This document shows, piece by piece, positions 25,769 through 34,566 of a stretch of DNA of 64,000 nt. The DNA is taken from contig NZ_CP154855.1 in assembly GCF_047302425.1 (NCBI RefSeq), forward strand, positions 1,922,001 to 1,986,000, in the 5' to 3' direction. The position numbers and the translations under genes are program-made. Within the stretch, counting starts at the first letter, position 1. Each line of letters starts with the position of its first letter. Below the pieces are notes generated by a model. That model ran no database searches. It saw nothing but the letters and a program-made list of their open reading frames with translations, and was not told where the DNA came from. Origin of the DNA: Oceanitalea sp047302425 (GTDB lineage Bacteria; Actinomycetota; Actinomycetes; Actinomycetales; Actinomycetaceae).

Positions 25769-25804
25769 GAACCGACGTCCTGTCACCGATCTGGAAGTGG
25801 AGCG

Positions 25805-27736
25805 ATGAGTCTGCTCGGACGCATCCGCAGGCCCGCGGACCTGCACTCCCTGACCAGCCCCGAGCTGGAGGTCCTGGCCAAGGAGCTGCGGGACTACCTC
25901 GTCGACTCTGTCTCCAGGACCGGCGGGCACCTCGGGCCCAACCTCGGGGTCGTCGAGCTCACCCTGGCCATCCACCGAGTCTTCGAGTCCCCGCGCGACC
26001 GCGTCGTCTTCGACACCGGCCACCAGGCCTACGTCCACAAGCTCCTCACCGGGCGCCAGGACTTCAGCGACCTGCGCAAGCGCGGCGGGATCTCCGGCTA
26101 CCCCAGCCGCACGGAGTCCGAGCACGACATCGTCGAGAACTCCCACGCCTCCACCGCGCTGTCCTGGGCCGACGGCATCGCCCGCGCCCACGAGCTCACC
26201 GGCCAGCGCGACCGCCACGTCGTCGCCGTCATCGGTGACGGCGCCCTCACCGGCGGCATGGCCTGGGAGGCGCTCAACAACATCACCGAGGCGCAGGACC
26301 GCCGCCTCGTCATCATCGTCAACGACAACGGCCGTTCCTACGCCCCGACGATCGGCGGCTTCGCCCACCACCTCGACGCGCTGCGCACCGCGCGCGGCTA
26401 CGAGAAGGTGCTCGGCTGGGGCAAGCGCGCCCTGCAGCGCAGCGGCCCGCCCGGGCGGATGACCTACGACGCCCTCCACGGCCTCAAGAAGGGCGTCAAG
26501 GACGTCATCGCCCCCCAGGGCATGTTCGAGGACCTGGGCATGAAGTACATCGGCCCGGTCGACGGCCACGACCTCGCCGCGATGGAGTTCGCGCTGCGCC
26601 GCGCCAAGGCCTTCGGCAGCCCCGTCATCGTCCACGCGATCACCGAGAAGGGCCGCGGGTACACCCCCGCGGAGGAGGACATCGCCGACCGCTTCCACGC
26701 CGTCGGCGTCATCCACCCCGAGACCGGCCTGCCCGTCGCGCCCTCGCGCTTCGGCTGGACGTCGGTCTTCGCCGAGGAGATCGTCGAGATCGCCCGCAAG
26801 CGCAGCGACGTCGTCGCCGTCACCGCCGCGATGCTCGCCCCCGTGGGCCTCGCCCCGCTCGCCGAGGAGTTCCCCGAGCGCGTCATCGACGTCGGCATCG
26901 CCGAGCAGCACGCCCTCACCTCCGCGGCCGGCATGGCCTTCGCCGGGCTGCACCCCGTCGTCGCGCTCTACGCGACGTTCCTCAACCGCGCCTACGACCA
27001 GCTCCTCATGGACGTCGCCCTCCACCGGGCCGGCGTCACCATCGTCCTCGACCGCGCCGGCATCACCGGCGACGACGGCGCGAGCCACAACGGCATGTGG
27101 GACCTCGCGCTCCTGCGCACCGTCCCGCGCCTGCGGCTCGCCGCGCCCCGCGACGAGGAGACGATGCGCGCCGAGCTGCGCGAGGCCGTCGAGGTCGACG
27201 ACGCCCCCACCGTCGTCCGCTACCCCAAGGGCGCCCTGCCCGAGGCGCTGCCGGCGATCGGCCGCGAGGGCGACGTCGACGTCCTCGCCCGCACCGCCGG
27301 CGACGGCGGACCGCGGGTGCTCGTCGTCGGCGTCGGGATCATGGCGCACACCGCCGTCGTCGCCGCGGAGGCGCTCGGTGCGCAGGGGATCGGGTCGACC
27401 GTCGTCGACCCCCGCTGGGTGCTCCCGGTGAGCGAGGACCTCCTCGACCTGGCCGCCAAGCACGACCTCGTCGTCGTCGTCGAGGACGGGCTGGGCACCG
27501 GCGGCGTCGGCAGCGCCGTGCGCGACGCGCTCGCGCAGGCCGGCCACGCCGTGCCCGTGCAGACGCACGGGCTGCCCCACGAGTTCCTCGACCACGCCAC
27601 CCGGCCGCAGATCGTCGAGACCTACCACCTGCAGGCGCAGGACGTCGCCCGCCAGGCGGCGGGAGCGGTGGCTGCCCTCACCGCCGCGGCGGAGCGGCCG
27701 GCCGGCCGCCCGGTGGAGCCCGGGACCCGGCCCTGA
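25805..27736 (+). CDS. dxs: 1-deoxy-D-xylulose-5-phosphate synthase
   Basis: A 643-residue thiamine-diphosphate enzyme that condenses pyruvate and glyceraldehyde-3-phosphate, the first step of the MEP isoprenoid pathway. Visible are the substrate-binding His in FDTGHQAYVHKLLTGR, the ThDP motif GDGALTGGMAWEALNN, the pyrimidine-domain Glu in VIDVGIAEQHALTSAAG and the transketolase C-terminal domain. The length and N-terminus (MSLLGRIRRPADLHSL) are standard. In mycobacteria dxs is followed by the rnd-like and DUF3000 genes; here pflBA and a FadB-type gene lie between them. Confidence 0.96.
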   Translation: MSLLGRIRRPADLHSLTSPELEVLAKELRDYLVDSVSRTGGHLGPNLGVVELTLAIHRVFESPRDRVVFDTGHQAYVHKLLTGRQDFSDLRKRGGISGYPSRTESEHDIVENSHASTALSWADGIARAHELTGQRDRHVVAVIGDGALTGGMAWEALNNITEAQDRRLVIIVNDNGRSYAPTIGGFAHHLDALRTARGYEKVLGWGKRALQRSGPPGRMTYDALHGLKKGVKDVIAPQGMFEDLGMKYIGPVDGHDLAAMEFALRRAKAFGSPVIVHAITEKGRGYTPAEEDIADRFHAVGVIHPETGLPVAPSRFGWTSVFAEEIVEIARKRSDVVAVTAAMLAPVGLAPLAEEFPERVIDVGIAEQHALTSAAGMAFAGLHPVVALYATFLNRAYDQLLMDVALHRAGVTIVLDRAGITGDDGASHNGMWDLALLRTVPRLRLAAPRDEETMRAELREAVEVDDAPTVVRYPKGALPEALPAIGREGDVDVLARTAGDGGPRVLVVGVGIMAHTAVVAAEALGAQGIGSTVVDPRWVLPVSEDLLDLAAKHDLVVVVEDGLGTGGVGSAVRDALAQAGHAVPVQTHGLPHEFLDHATRPQIVETYHLQAQDVARQAAGAVAALTAAAERPAGRPVEPGTRP

Positions 27737-27792
27737 GGGTGTGCCCCGCCACACCTGGCTAACGTGGTGTGAGGGGGCTTACGTGGGTACTC

Positions 27793-27805
27793 GGGCCTAG
27801 GTCCC
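27793..27805 (+). promoter_or_regulatory. GGGCCTAGGTCCC palindrome upstream of pflB
   Basis: GGnCCTAGGnCC symmetry, read GGGACCTAGGCCC on the other strand, resembles DevR/DosR-type boxes. Its centre is about 42 bases upstream of the transcription start predicted from the TACGGT box at 27829-27834, the classical position for an activator touching RNA polymerase. Oxygen-responsive activation is inference. Confidence 0.4.
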
Positions 27806-27828
27806 ACGACCGCGGCGCGCCCGTTTCA

Positions 27829-27834
27829 TACGGT
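27829..27834 (+). promoter_or_regulatory. TACGGT -10 box of pflB
   Basis: CATACGGT places transcription start near 27841 and gives a leader of about 34 nt containing GGGGAGGAGAGGG. Confidence 0.4.
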
Positions 27835-27874
27835 GTTCCTACCGGCAACCGCCGGGGAGGAGAGGGAGACAGCA

Positions 27875-30136
27875 ATGGCTACGACCACCATCCACACGGA
27901 GCAGCAGACCGCGGAGGCCTGGCAGGGCTTCGCCCCCGGCCCGTGGCAGGAGAGCGTCGACGTCCGCGACTTCATCCAGCGCAACTACACCGCCTACGAC
28001 GGCGACAGCTCGTTCCTCGCCGGGCCCACCGAGCGCACGACGCACGTGTGGCAGACCCTGACGGCGATGTTCCCCGAGGAGCGCGAGAAGGGCGTGTACG
28101 ACGTCGACGCGACGACGCCGTCGACCATCACCGCCCACGCGCCCGGGTACATCGACGAGGACCGCGAGGTCATCGTCGGCCTGCAGACCGACGCCCCGCT
28201 CAAGCGCGCGATCATGCCTTACGGCGGCTGGCGCATGGTCGCCACCTCGCTGGAGACCTACGGCTACGAGGTCGACCCGACGCTCGAGACGATCTTCACG
28301 ACCTACCGCAAGACCCACAACCAGGGTGTCTTCGACGCCTACCCGCCCGACGTGCGCAAGGCCCGCAGCGCCCACATCGTCACCGGCCTGCCCGACGCCT
28401 ACGGCCGCGGCCGCATCATCGGCGACTACCGCCGCGTCGCGCTCTACGGCGTCGACGCGCTCATCGCCGCGAAGAAGGCCGACCGCGCACTCCTCGACGC
28501 GCAGCGGTCCGTCGAGGACGTCATCCGCGACCGCGAGGAGAACAGCGAGCAGATCCGCGCGCTGCAGGAGCTCAAGGAGATGGCCGCCTCCTACGGCTAC
28601 GACATCTCCGGCCCGGCGCGCACCGGCCGCGAGGCCGTCCAGTGGCTGTACTTCGCCTACCTCGGCGCGGTCAAGGAGCAGAACGGCGCGGCCATGTCGC
28701 TGGGGCGCACCTCGACCTTCCTCGACATCTTCCTCGAGCGGGACATCGCCGCCGGCGTCCTCACCGAGTCCGAGGCCCAGGAGATCATCGACGACTTCGT
28801 CATCAAGCTGCGGATCGTGCGCTTCCTGCGCACCCCGGAGTACGACGAGCTCTTCTCCGGCGACCCGACGTGGGTCACCGAGTCGATCGGCGGGATCGGC
28901 GACGACGGCCGCCACCTCGTGACGAAGAACTCCTTCCGGATGCTCCAGACGCTGTACAACCTCGGCCCGGCGCCGGAGCCGAACCTCACCGTGCTGTGGA
29001 GCGAGGACCTGCCCGAGGGCTTCAAGCGCTTCTGCGCGCAGGTCTCGATCGACACCTCGGCGATCCAGTACGAGTCCGACTCGCTCATCCGCTCCCAGTG
29101 CGGTGACGACGCCGGCATCGCGTGCTGCGTCTCCGCGATGGGCATCGGCAAGCAGATGCAGTTCTTCGGTGCGCGGGTCAACATCGCCAAGGCGCTGCTC
29201 TACGCGATCAACGGCGGCCGCGACGAGATCAGCGGCAAGCAGGTCGCCCCCGCCACCGAGCCGGTGACCGGCGACGTCCTCGACTACGACGACGTCCTGG
29301 GCCGCTACGACGCCCTGCTCGACTGGCTGGCCGCCACCTACGTCGACGCGCTCAACTGCATCCACTACATGCACGACAAGTACGCCTACGAGCGCCTCGA
29401 GATGGCCCTCCACGACCGCGACGTCCTGCGGACGATGGCCTGCGGCATCGCCGGCCTGTCGGTCGCGGCGGACTCGCTGTCGGCCATCAAGTACGCCACG
29501 GTGCGACCGGTGCGCAACGAGGACGGCCTCGTCGTCGACTACGAGACCGAGGGCGACTTCCCGACCTTCGGCAACGACGACGACCGCGTCGACGACATCG
29601 CCGTCATGCTCGTCGAGCGCTTCATGGAGAAGGTCCGCCGCCAGCCGACCTACCGGAACGCCGTCCACACCCAGTCGGTGCTCACCATCACCTCGAACGT
29701 CGTCTACGGCAAGCACACGGGCAACACCCCCGACGGCCGCCGGGCGGGCGAGTCCTTCGCCCCGGGCGCCAACCCGATGAACGGGCGCGACACCCACGGG
29801 ATGCTCGCCTCGGCGCTGTCGGTGGCCAAGCTGCCCTACTCCGAGGCGCAGGACGGCATCTCGCTGACGAACACGGTGGTCCCCTCGGGCCTGGGCCGCA
29901 CCAAGGACGAGCAGGTGGGCAACCTCGTCGGCCTCCTCGACGCCTACATGGGCTCCCAGGGCTTCCACATGAACGTCAACGTCCTCAACCGCGACACGCT
30001 CTACGACGCGATGGAGCACCCGGAGAAGTACCCGCAGCTCACCATCCGGGTCTCCGGGTACGCGGTGAACTTCGTCCGCCTGACCCGCGAGCAGCAGCTC
30101 GACGTCATCTCGCGTACCTTCCACGGTCAGGTCTGA
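27875..30136 (+). CDS. pflB: Formate C-acetyltransferase (pyruvate formate-lyase)
   Basis: A 753-residue glycyl-radical enzyme splitting pyruvate into acetyl-CoA and formate under anoxia. The two catalytic cysteines are Cys417-Cys418 (IACCVSAMGIGKQMQ) and the radical glycine is Gly728 in IRVSGYAVNF, aligning with Cys418/419 and Gly734 of the E. coli enzyme. ATG at 27875 has GGGGAGGAGAGGG upstream. The activase gene follows after a hairpin. Possession of PFL means a facultatively fermentative actinobacterium. The upstream palindrome suggests anaerobic activation. Aerobic exposure would cleave the enzyme at Gly728, and no YfiD-like repair protein is seen here. Confidence 0.96.
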   Translation: MATTTIHTEQQTAEAWQGFAPGPWQESVDVRDFIQRNYTAYDGDSSFLAGPTERTTHVWQTLTAMFPEEREKGVYDVDATTPSTITAHAPGYIDEDREVIVGLQTDAPLKRAIMPYGGWRMVATSLETYGYEVDPTLETIFTTYRKTHNQGVFDAYPPDVRKARSAHIVTGLPDAYGRGRIIGDYRRVALYGVDALIAAKKADRALLDAQRSVEDVIRDREENSEQIRALQELKEMAASYGYDISGPARTGREAVQWLYFAYLGAVKEQNGAAMSLGRTSTFLDIFLERDIAAGVLTESEAQEIIDDFVIKLRIVRFLRTPEYDELFSGDPTWVTESIGGIGDDGRHLVTKNSFRMLQTLYNLGPAPEPNLTVLWSEDLPEGFKRFCAQVSIDTSAIQYESDSLIRSQCGDDAGIACCVSAMGIGKQMQFFGARVNIAKALLYAINGGRDEISGKQVAPATEPVTGDVLDYDDVLGRYDALLDWLAATYVDALNCIHYMHDKYAYERLEMALHDRDVLRTMACGIAGLSVAADSLSAIKYATVRPVRNEDGLVVDYETEGDFPTFGNDDDRVDDIAVMLVERFMEKVRRQPTYRNAVHTQSVLTITSNVVYGKHTGNTPDGRRAGESFAPGANPMNGRDTHGMLASALSVAKLPYSEAQDGISLTNTVVPSGLGRTKDEQVGNLVGLLDAYMGSQGFHMNVNVLNRDTLYDAMEHPEKYPQLTIRVSGYAVNFVRLTREQQLDVISRTFHGQV

Positions 30137-30143
30137 CCGTCCC

Positions 30144-30169
30144 GCTCCCGGCCCCACGGGGCCGGGAGC
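30144..30169 (+). terminator. Intercistronic hairpin between pflB and pflA
   Basis: GCTCCCGGCCC pairs perfectly with GGGCCGGGAGC over a CACG loop, seven bases after the pflB stop and 29 before pflA. It could attenuate read-through or protect the pflB message, giving much less activase than lyase. Confidence 0.55.
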
Positions 30170-30198
30170 CCACCACGCCGAGCCAGGGGAGGGGACCC

Positions 30199-31101
30199 GT
30201 GAGCCAGGAACAGACGCTCGTCAGCGGCGTCGTCGCCCCCGACGGCATCAACGGCGAGTACGTGGCGATCCCGGAGGACGCCGTGCCCCGGCTACGGCGC
30301 TCGGCCGGCACCGCCGGGCTCGCCTCCGTCGAGGAGATGGGCCGCAGCGAGCACCTCGCCGCCGTCCGGGCCGGGGACATCGGCTCGGTGCACTCGTGGG
30401 AGCTCGTCACCGCTGTCGACGGTCCCGGCACGCGCCTCACCGTCTTCCTCGCCGGCTGCCCCCTGCGCTGCCTGTACTGCCACAACCCCGACACCCTGCG
30501 GATGCGCGACGGCGAGGCCGTGCGCGTCGAGGAGCTGCTCCGCCGGGTCAGGCGCTACGTCCCGGTCTTCAAGGCCACCGGCGGCGGCCTCACCGTCTCC
30601 GGCGGCGAGCCGCTCATGCAGCCCGCCTTCCTCACCCGGCTCCTCGAGGGCGCCAAGGAGATGGGCGTCCACACGACCATCGACAGCTCCGGCTTCCTCG
30701 GCTCCTACGCGAGCACCCGGCTGCTGGACGCCCTCGACCTCGTCCTCCTCGACGTCAAGTCCGGCCTGCCCGACGTCTACCGGGCGACGACGGGACGCGA
30801 GCTGCAGCCGACGCTCGACTTCGGGCGCAGGCTCGTCGCGCACGGCAAGGAGATCTGGGTGCGCTTCGTCCTCGTCCCCGGGCTCACCGACGGGTACGAC
30901 AACGTCGAGGCCGCCGCCGACTACGTCGCGAGCCTCGCCACCGTGGCCCGGGTCGAGGTGCTGCCCTTCCACCAGATGGGCCGCGACAAGTGGGAGCGCC
31001 TGGGCGCGACCTACCAGCTCGAGGACACCGAGCCGCCCTCCGCCGAGCTCGTCGACCGGGTGCGCGAGCAGTTCCGCTCCCGCGGGCTCACCACCTACTG
31101 A
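30199..31101 (+). CDS. pflA: Pyruvate formate-lyase activating enzyme (radical SAM)
   Basis: A 300-residue radical-SAM activase that abstracts the Gly728 hydrogen of PflB. The 4Fe-4S cysteines are Cys87, Cys91 and Cys94 (GCPLRCLYCHNPDTL), the SAM-binding GGE is in TVSGGEPLMQP, and later DVKS and VLVPGLTD motifs match PflA. E. coli PflA has its first cluster Cys at 29, so this protein carries about 58 extra N-terminal residues (VSQEQTLVSGVVAPDGING...). GTG at 30199 follows GGGGAGGGGA. A later in-frame start cannot be excluded, but none has a comparable ribosome-binding site. Confidence 0.93.
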   Translation: MSQEQTLVSGVVAPDGINGEYVAIPEDAVPRLRRSAGTAGLASVEEMGRSEHLAAVRAGDIGSVHSWELVTAVDGPGTRLTVFLAGCPLRCLYCHNPDTLRMRDGEAVRVEELLRRVRRYVPVFKATGGGLTVSGGEPLMQPAFLTRLLEGAKEMGVHTTIDSSGFLGSYASTRLLDALDLVLLDVKSGLPDVYRATTGRELQPTLDFGRRLVAHGKEIWVRFVLVPGLTDGYDNVEAAADYVASLATVARVEVLPFHQMGRDKWERLGATYQLEDTEPPSAELVDRVREQFRSRGLTTY

Positions 31102-31114
31102 CGACGACGGCGGG

Positions 31115-33184
31115 TCACGGCAGGCTCGCCACCCCCGGCTCGAGGAACCGGGCTCCCGTCACCGCCTCCGCCGTGCCCGTGCGGTCGAGGTAGGGGGTGA
31201 TGCCGCCGTTGTGGAGGGGCCAGCCGGCGCCGAGGACCATGGCGAGATCGACGTCGCGGACGTCGGCGACGACGCCGTCGTCGAGGAGGAGGCGGACCTC
31301 CTGGGCGAGGGCACGGCGGACCCGCTCGAGCACGCCGGCGGCGTCGAGCGGCGTGTCGAGTGGGCGGGAGCCGAAGAACCGGTCGAGGTCCTCGCGGACC
31401 GCCGAGGCGGCGCTGGGCCGCTCGTCCACGGTGAAGCGCTCGCCCTCGGCCACCATCCGCTCGAGCCCCGGGGATAGGGGGTAGCGGTCCCCGAGGGTGC
31501 GGCGCAGCTCGTCCAGGACGTGCATCGCGACGGCCGGACCGACGAGCTGGAGGAGCTGGAACGGCCCCATCGGCAGGCCCATGGGCCGCAGCGCACGGTC
31601 GGCGACGGCCACCGGCGTGCCCTCCTCCAGCGCCCCGAGCACCTCGCCGAGCAGCCGCACGAGGACCCGGTTGACGACGAAGCCCGGCGCGTCCTGGCAC
31701 GCGATCGCCGTCTTGCGCGCCCCGGCGGCGACGGCGAAGGCCGTCGCGTAGGCGGCGTCGGACGTGTGCGGGGTGCGCACGACCTCGACGAGCGGCATCT
31801 GGGCGACCGGGTTGAAGAAGTGCAGCCCGACGACGCGCTCGGGGTGGGCGAGCCCGGCGGCCATCTCGGTGACCGAGAGCGCGGAGGTGTTCGTCGCGAG
31901 CACGCAGTCCGGGCCGACGACCGGCTCGACCTCGGCGAAGACCCGCTGCTTGACGGCGAGCTCCTCGAAGACGGCCTCGACGACGAGGTCGCAGCCGGCG
32001 AGCTCGGACAGGTCGGCCGTGGCGGTGACCCGCGCGCGCAGCTCCTCCGCGCGGGTCTCGTCGAGCCGGCCGGAGCGCTCGAGGCGGGCGACCTGCTCGT
32101 GGACGTGCCGCAGGCCGGCGGCGGCGCGGTCCTCGTCGAGGTCGCGCATGACGACCGGCACCCGCAGCGTGCGGGCGAGGAGGGCCGCGAGCTGGCTGGC
32201 CATGAGCCCTGCGCCGAGCAGGCCGACCCGCCGCACCGGCCGGGCGAGGTCCTCGGCGGGGGCGCCGACGGGCCGGCGGGCCCGGCTGCGGGTGAGCTCG
32301 AAGGCGTAGAGACCGGCGCGCAGCTGGTCGGACATGATGAGCTCGGTGAGGGCGAGGTCCTCGGCCGCGAAGCCCTCCTCGCGGGAGGCGGTGCGGGCGG
32401 CGGCGACGAGCTCGAGGGCGCGCTGCGGCGCGGGCGCACCGCCCTCGGCGCGCCGGGCGGCGAGCTCGCGGCGGGCCTCGACGGCCTGCTCCCAGGCGGC
32501 GGCGTCGACGGCGTGGTCGGTGCGGACCGGCTCGATCGCGCCGGAGAGCACCTCGGTGGCCCAGGCGAGCGCGCCGTCGCGGAAGTCGTCGCCGCCGCGC
32601 TGGACGCTGTCGACGAGGCCGAGGTCGAGGGCCTGCTGGGCGGTGAGCGTGCGCTGCCGGGCGGGGTTGTCGACGATGACGCGCAGCGCCTCCTCGGGCC
32701 CGACGAGCCGGGGCAGGAGGTAGCACCCGCCCCACCCGGGCACGAGGCCGAGGGAGGTCTCGGGCAGGCCGAGCGGTGCGGCGTCGGCGGCCGCCACGCG
32801 GTAGCGGCAGGCGAGGGCGAGCTCGAGCCCGCCGCCGAGCGCGAGGCCGTTGACGAGCGCGACCGAGGGCAGGTCACGCAGGGTGGCGACGATCCGGTGG
32901 CCGGCCTCGGCCACCGCGCGCGCGTCCTCCACCCGCTGCATCGAGCCGACGGCGCGGAGGTCGGCCCCCGCCGCGAAGTAGCCCGCGGTCCCGGTGAGCG
33001 CGACGGCGGTGATCTCGCCGTCGTCCACGCGCCTGGCGCAGGCGGCGAGCGCCTCCTCCAGGGCCGCAATGCTCTCCGGCCCCAGCGTGGCGGGGCGGCC
33101 GTCCGCGCCGGCCATGGTGACCAGGGCGAGCGTGCCGGTGGCCAGCGAGACGTTCTCGACGCTGATCGTCGTGGTGGGTGTCAT
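31115..33184 (-). CDS. FadB-type multifunctional enoyl-CoA hydratase/3-hydroxyacyl-CoA dehydrogenase
   Basis: A 689-residue fatty-acid beta-oxidation enzyme. Residues about 5-220 are a crotonase domain with oxyanion-hole segments AAGADLRAVGS and GLALGGGLELALACRYR and the catalytic-Glu region LPETSLGLVPGWGG. Residues about 320-510 form an NAD-binding domain opening VGLLGAGLMASQLAALLA, with the HFFNPVAQMPLVEVV motif. The rest is the 3-hydroxyacyl-CoA dehydrogenase C-terminal domain. ATG at 33184 follows GAGGGAG. It converges with pflA (13-base gap). A partner thiolase is not in the window. Confidence 0.9.
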   Translation of the reverse strand: MTPTTTISVENVSLATGTLALVTMAGADGRPATLGPESIAALEEALAACARRVDDGEITAVALTGTAGYFAAGADLRAVGSMQRVEDARAVAEAGHRIVATLRDLPSVALVNGLALGGGLELALACRYRVAAADAAPLGLPETSLGLVPGWGGCYLLPRLVGPEEALRVIVDNPARQRTLTAQQALDLGLVDSVQRGGDDFRDGALAWATEVLSGAIEPVRTDHAVDAAAWEQAVEARRELAARRAEGGAPAPQRALELVAAARTASREEGFAAEDLALTELIMSDQLRAGLYAFELTRSRARRPVGAPAEDLARPVRRVGLLGAGLMASQLAALLARTLRVPVVMRDLDEDRAAAGLRHVHEQVARLERSGRLDETRAEELRARVTATADLSELAGCDLVVEAVFEELAVKQRVFAEVEPVVGPDCVLATNTSALSVTEMAAGLAHPERVVGLHFFNPVAQMPLVEVVRTPHTSDAAYATAFAVAAGARKTAIACQDAPGFVVNRVLVRLLGEVLGALEEGTPVAVADRALRPMGLPMGPFQLLQLVGPAVAMHVLDELRRTLGDRYPLSPGLERMVAEGERFTVDERPSAASAVREDLDRFFGSRPLDTPLDAAGVLERVRRALAQEVRLLLDDGVVADVRDVDLAMVLGAGWPLHNGGITPYLDRTGTAEAVTGARFLEPGVASLP

Positions 33185-33255
33185 CGTCACTCCCTCGTGA
33201 TGGGTACCGACGACCGACAGTACCGGGTACCTTCCCCGGCGTCTCCCTCCCGGGC

Positions 33256-34485
33256 TCAGGCGGTGCGCAGCGCCGCGGTCAGCGCGTCGAGGGTGAGCTC
33301 GACCTGCCACGGGCGGGCGCCCTGCTCCTCGAGCGCCTCGCGCACCGACGTCGCGTCGACGACGCTGGGCGGGGTCCACGCGAGCTGGCGCTGGACGGCG
33401 GGGGACAGGAGGTTCTCCTGCGGCACGTCGTGCTCCTCGGCGAGCGCCCGCACGGCGGTGCGCACGGCGTCGAGCCGGGTGGCGGCCGCGGGGTCCTTGT
33501 CGGGCCACGAGCGCGGGGGCGGGGGCGTGCCGGTCGTGCCGGCGAGGCGGCGCGGCGGGTGCTCGGAGGCGGGCAGCGCGAGCGCACGCTCGACGGCGGC
33601 CCACCAGTAGCCGCTCGATCGGCGGGTGCCCTTGCCGGCGAACTCGGGCAGCGCGACGAGCGCCTGCTCGCTGCGCGGCAGGGCGAGCGCGGCGGCGACG
33701 ATCGCGCGGTCGGGCAGCACCCGGCCGGGGGAGCGGTCGCGCTTGCGGGCGAGCTCGTCACGCGCCTGCCACAGCTCGCGGACGACGGCGATCCCCTGGC
33801 CGCCGCGCACGGCGTGCATGCCGGAGGTGCGCCGCCACGGGTCGACACGCGGGGCCGGGTCCGGTGCCACGCGCACGGCCTCGAACTCCTGCATGGCCCA
33901 CTCGAGCTTGCCGGCCTCCTCGAGGGCGGCGCCCAGCCGCTCGCGCAGCTCGACGAGGAACTCGACGTCCAGCGCCGCGTAGCGCAGCCAGTCCTCGGGC
34001 AGCGGACGGGTGGACCAGTCGGCGGCGGAGTGCTCCTTGGCCAGGGCGTAGCCGAGCTCCTCGGCGATGATCGCGCCGAGCCCGACCTTGGCGCGGCCGA
34101 GCAGGCGGGCCGCGAGCTCGGTGTCGAAGAGTCGGGCGGGGTACATCTGGAGGTCGTGGAAGCCGGGCAGGTCCTGGTTGGCGGCGTGGAGGACCCACTC
34201 GGTGCCCTCCAGCGCGGCGTCGATGACGCTCAGCTCGCCGACGGCGATGGGGTCGATGAGGATCGTCCCGGCGCCCTCGCGGCGCAGCTGGACGAGGTAG
34301 GTGCGCTGGCCGTAGCGGTAGCCGGAGGCCCGCTCGGCGTCGGCGGCCACCGGGCCGCTGCCCGCCGCCAGCGCCCGGGCGGCGCGCTCCAGCCCGTCGC
34401 GCGTCGTGACGACGGGCGGGGTGCCCTCGCGCGGCTCGGTCACGGGCACGAGCGGAGGCATCTCGGTGTCGACGGGCTCGGTCAT
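33256..34485 (-). CDS. rnd: Ribonuclease D-like 3'-5' exoribonuclease with HRDC domain
   Basis: A 409-residue DEDDy exonuclease. Exo I is VAADAERASGYRYG, Exo II includes HAANQDLPGF and Exo III is RYAALDVEFLVEL with the YxxxD signature. An HRDC domain lies at about residues 230-300 (RELWQARDELARKRDRSPGRVLPD). Probable roles are tRNA 3' maturation or stable-RNA turnover. ATG at 34485 is six bases from TACCGT, so it is probably leaderless. Its adjacency to DUF3000 is conserved in actinobacteria. Confidence 0.9.
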   Translation of the reverse strand: MTEPVDTEMPPLVPVTEPREGTPPVVTTRDGLERAARALAAGSGPVAADAERASGYRYGQRTYLVQLRREGAGTILIDPIAVGELSVIDAALEGTEWVLHAANQDLPGFHDLQMYPARLFDTELAARLLGRAKVGLGAIIAEELGYALAKEHSAADWSTRPLPEDWLRYAALDVEFLVELRERLGAALEEAGKLEWAMQEFEAVRVAPDPAPRVDPWRRTSGMHAVRGGQGIAVVRELWQARDELARKRDRSPGRVLPDRAIVAAALALPRSEQALVALPEFAGKGTRRSSGYWWAAVERALALPASEHPPRRLAGTTGTPPPPRSWPDKDPAAATRLDAVRTAVRALAEEHDVPQENLLSPAVQRQLAWTPPSVVDATSVREALEEQGARPWQVELTLDALTAALRTA

Positions 34486-34491
34486 GGGGTC

Positions 34492-34497
34492 ACGGTA
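34492..34497 (-). promoter_or_regulatory. TACCGT -10 box, leaderless start of rnd
   Basis: On the minus strand TACCGT is followed by GACCCC and ATG at 34485. No Shine-Dalgarno sequence is visible. Confidence 0.45.
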
Positions 34498-34540
34498 AGC
34501 CCGGCGCGGCCGCTCGGCCCCGCAGGCGCGCTGCTGGGCG

Positions 34541-34566
34541 GCCGAGCGTGACGAACGCCGCTCGGC
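34541..34566 (-). terminator. Hairpin after the DUF3000 gene
   Basis: GCCGAGCG (34541-34548) and CGCTCGGC (34559-34566) form a perfect 8-bp stem directly abutting the DUF3000 stop codon on the minus strand, upstream of the rnd promoter. Confidence 0.5.

Noticed and set aside
27839..30157. Minus-strand open frame of 772 codons opposite pflB
   Set aside because: It is a mirror shadow of pflB, with no start signal and no recognisable domain.
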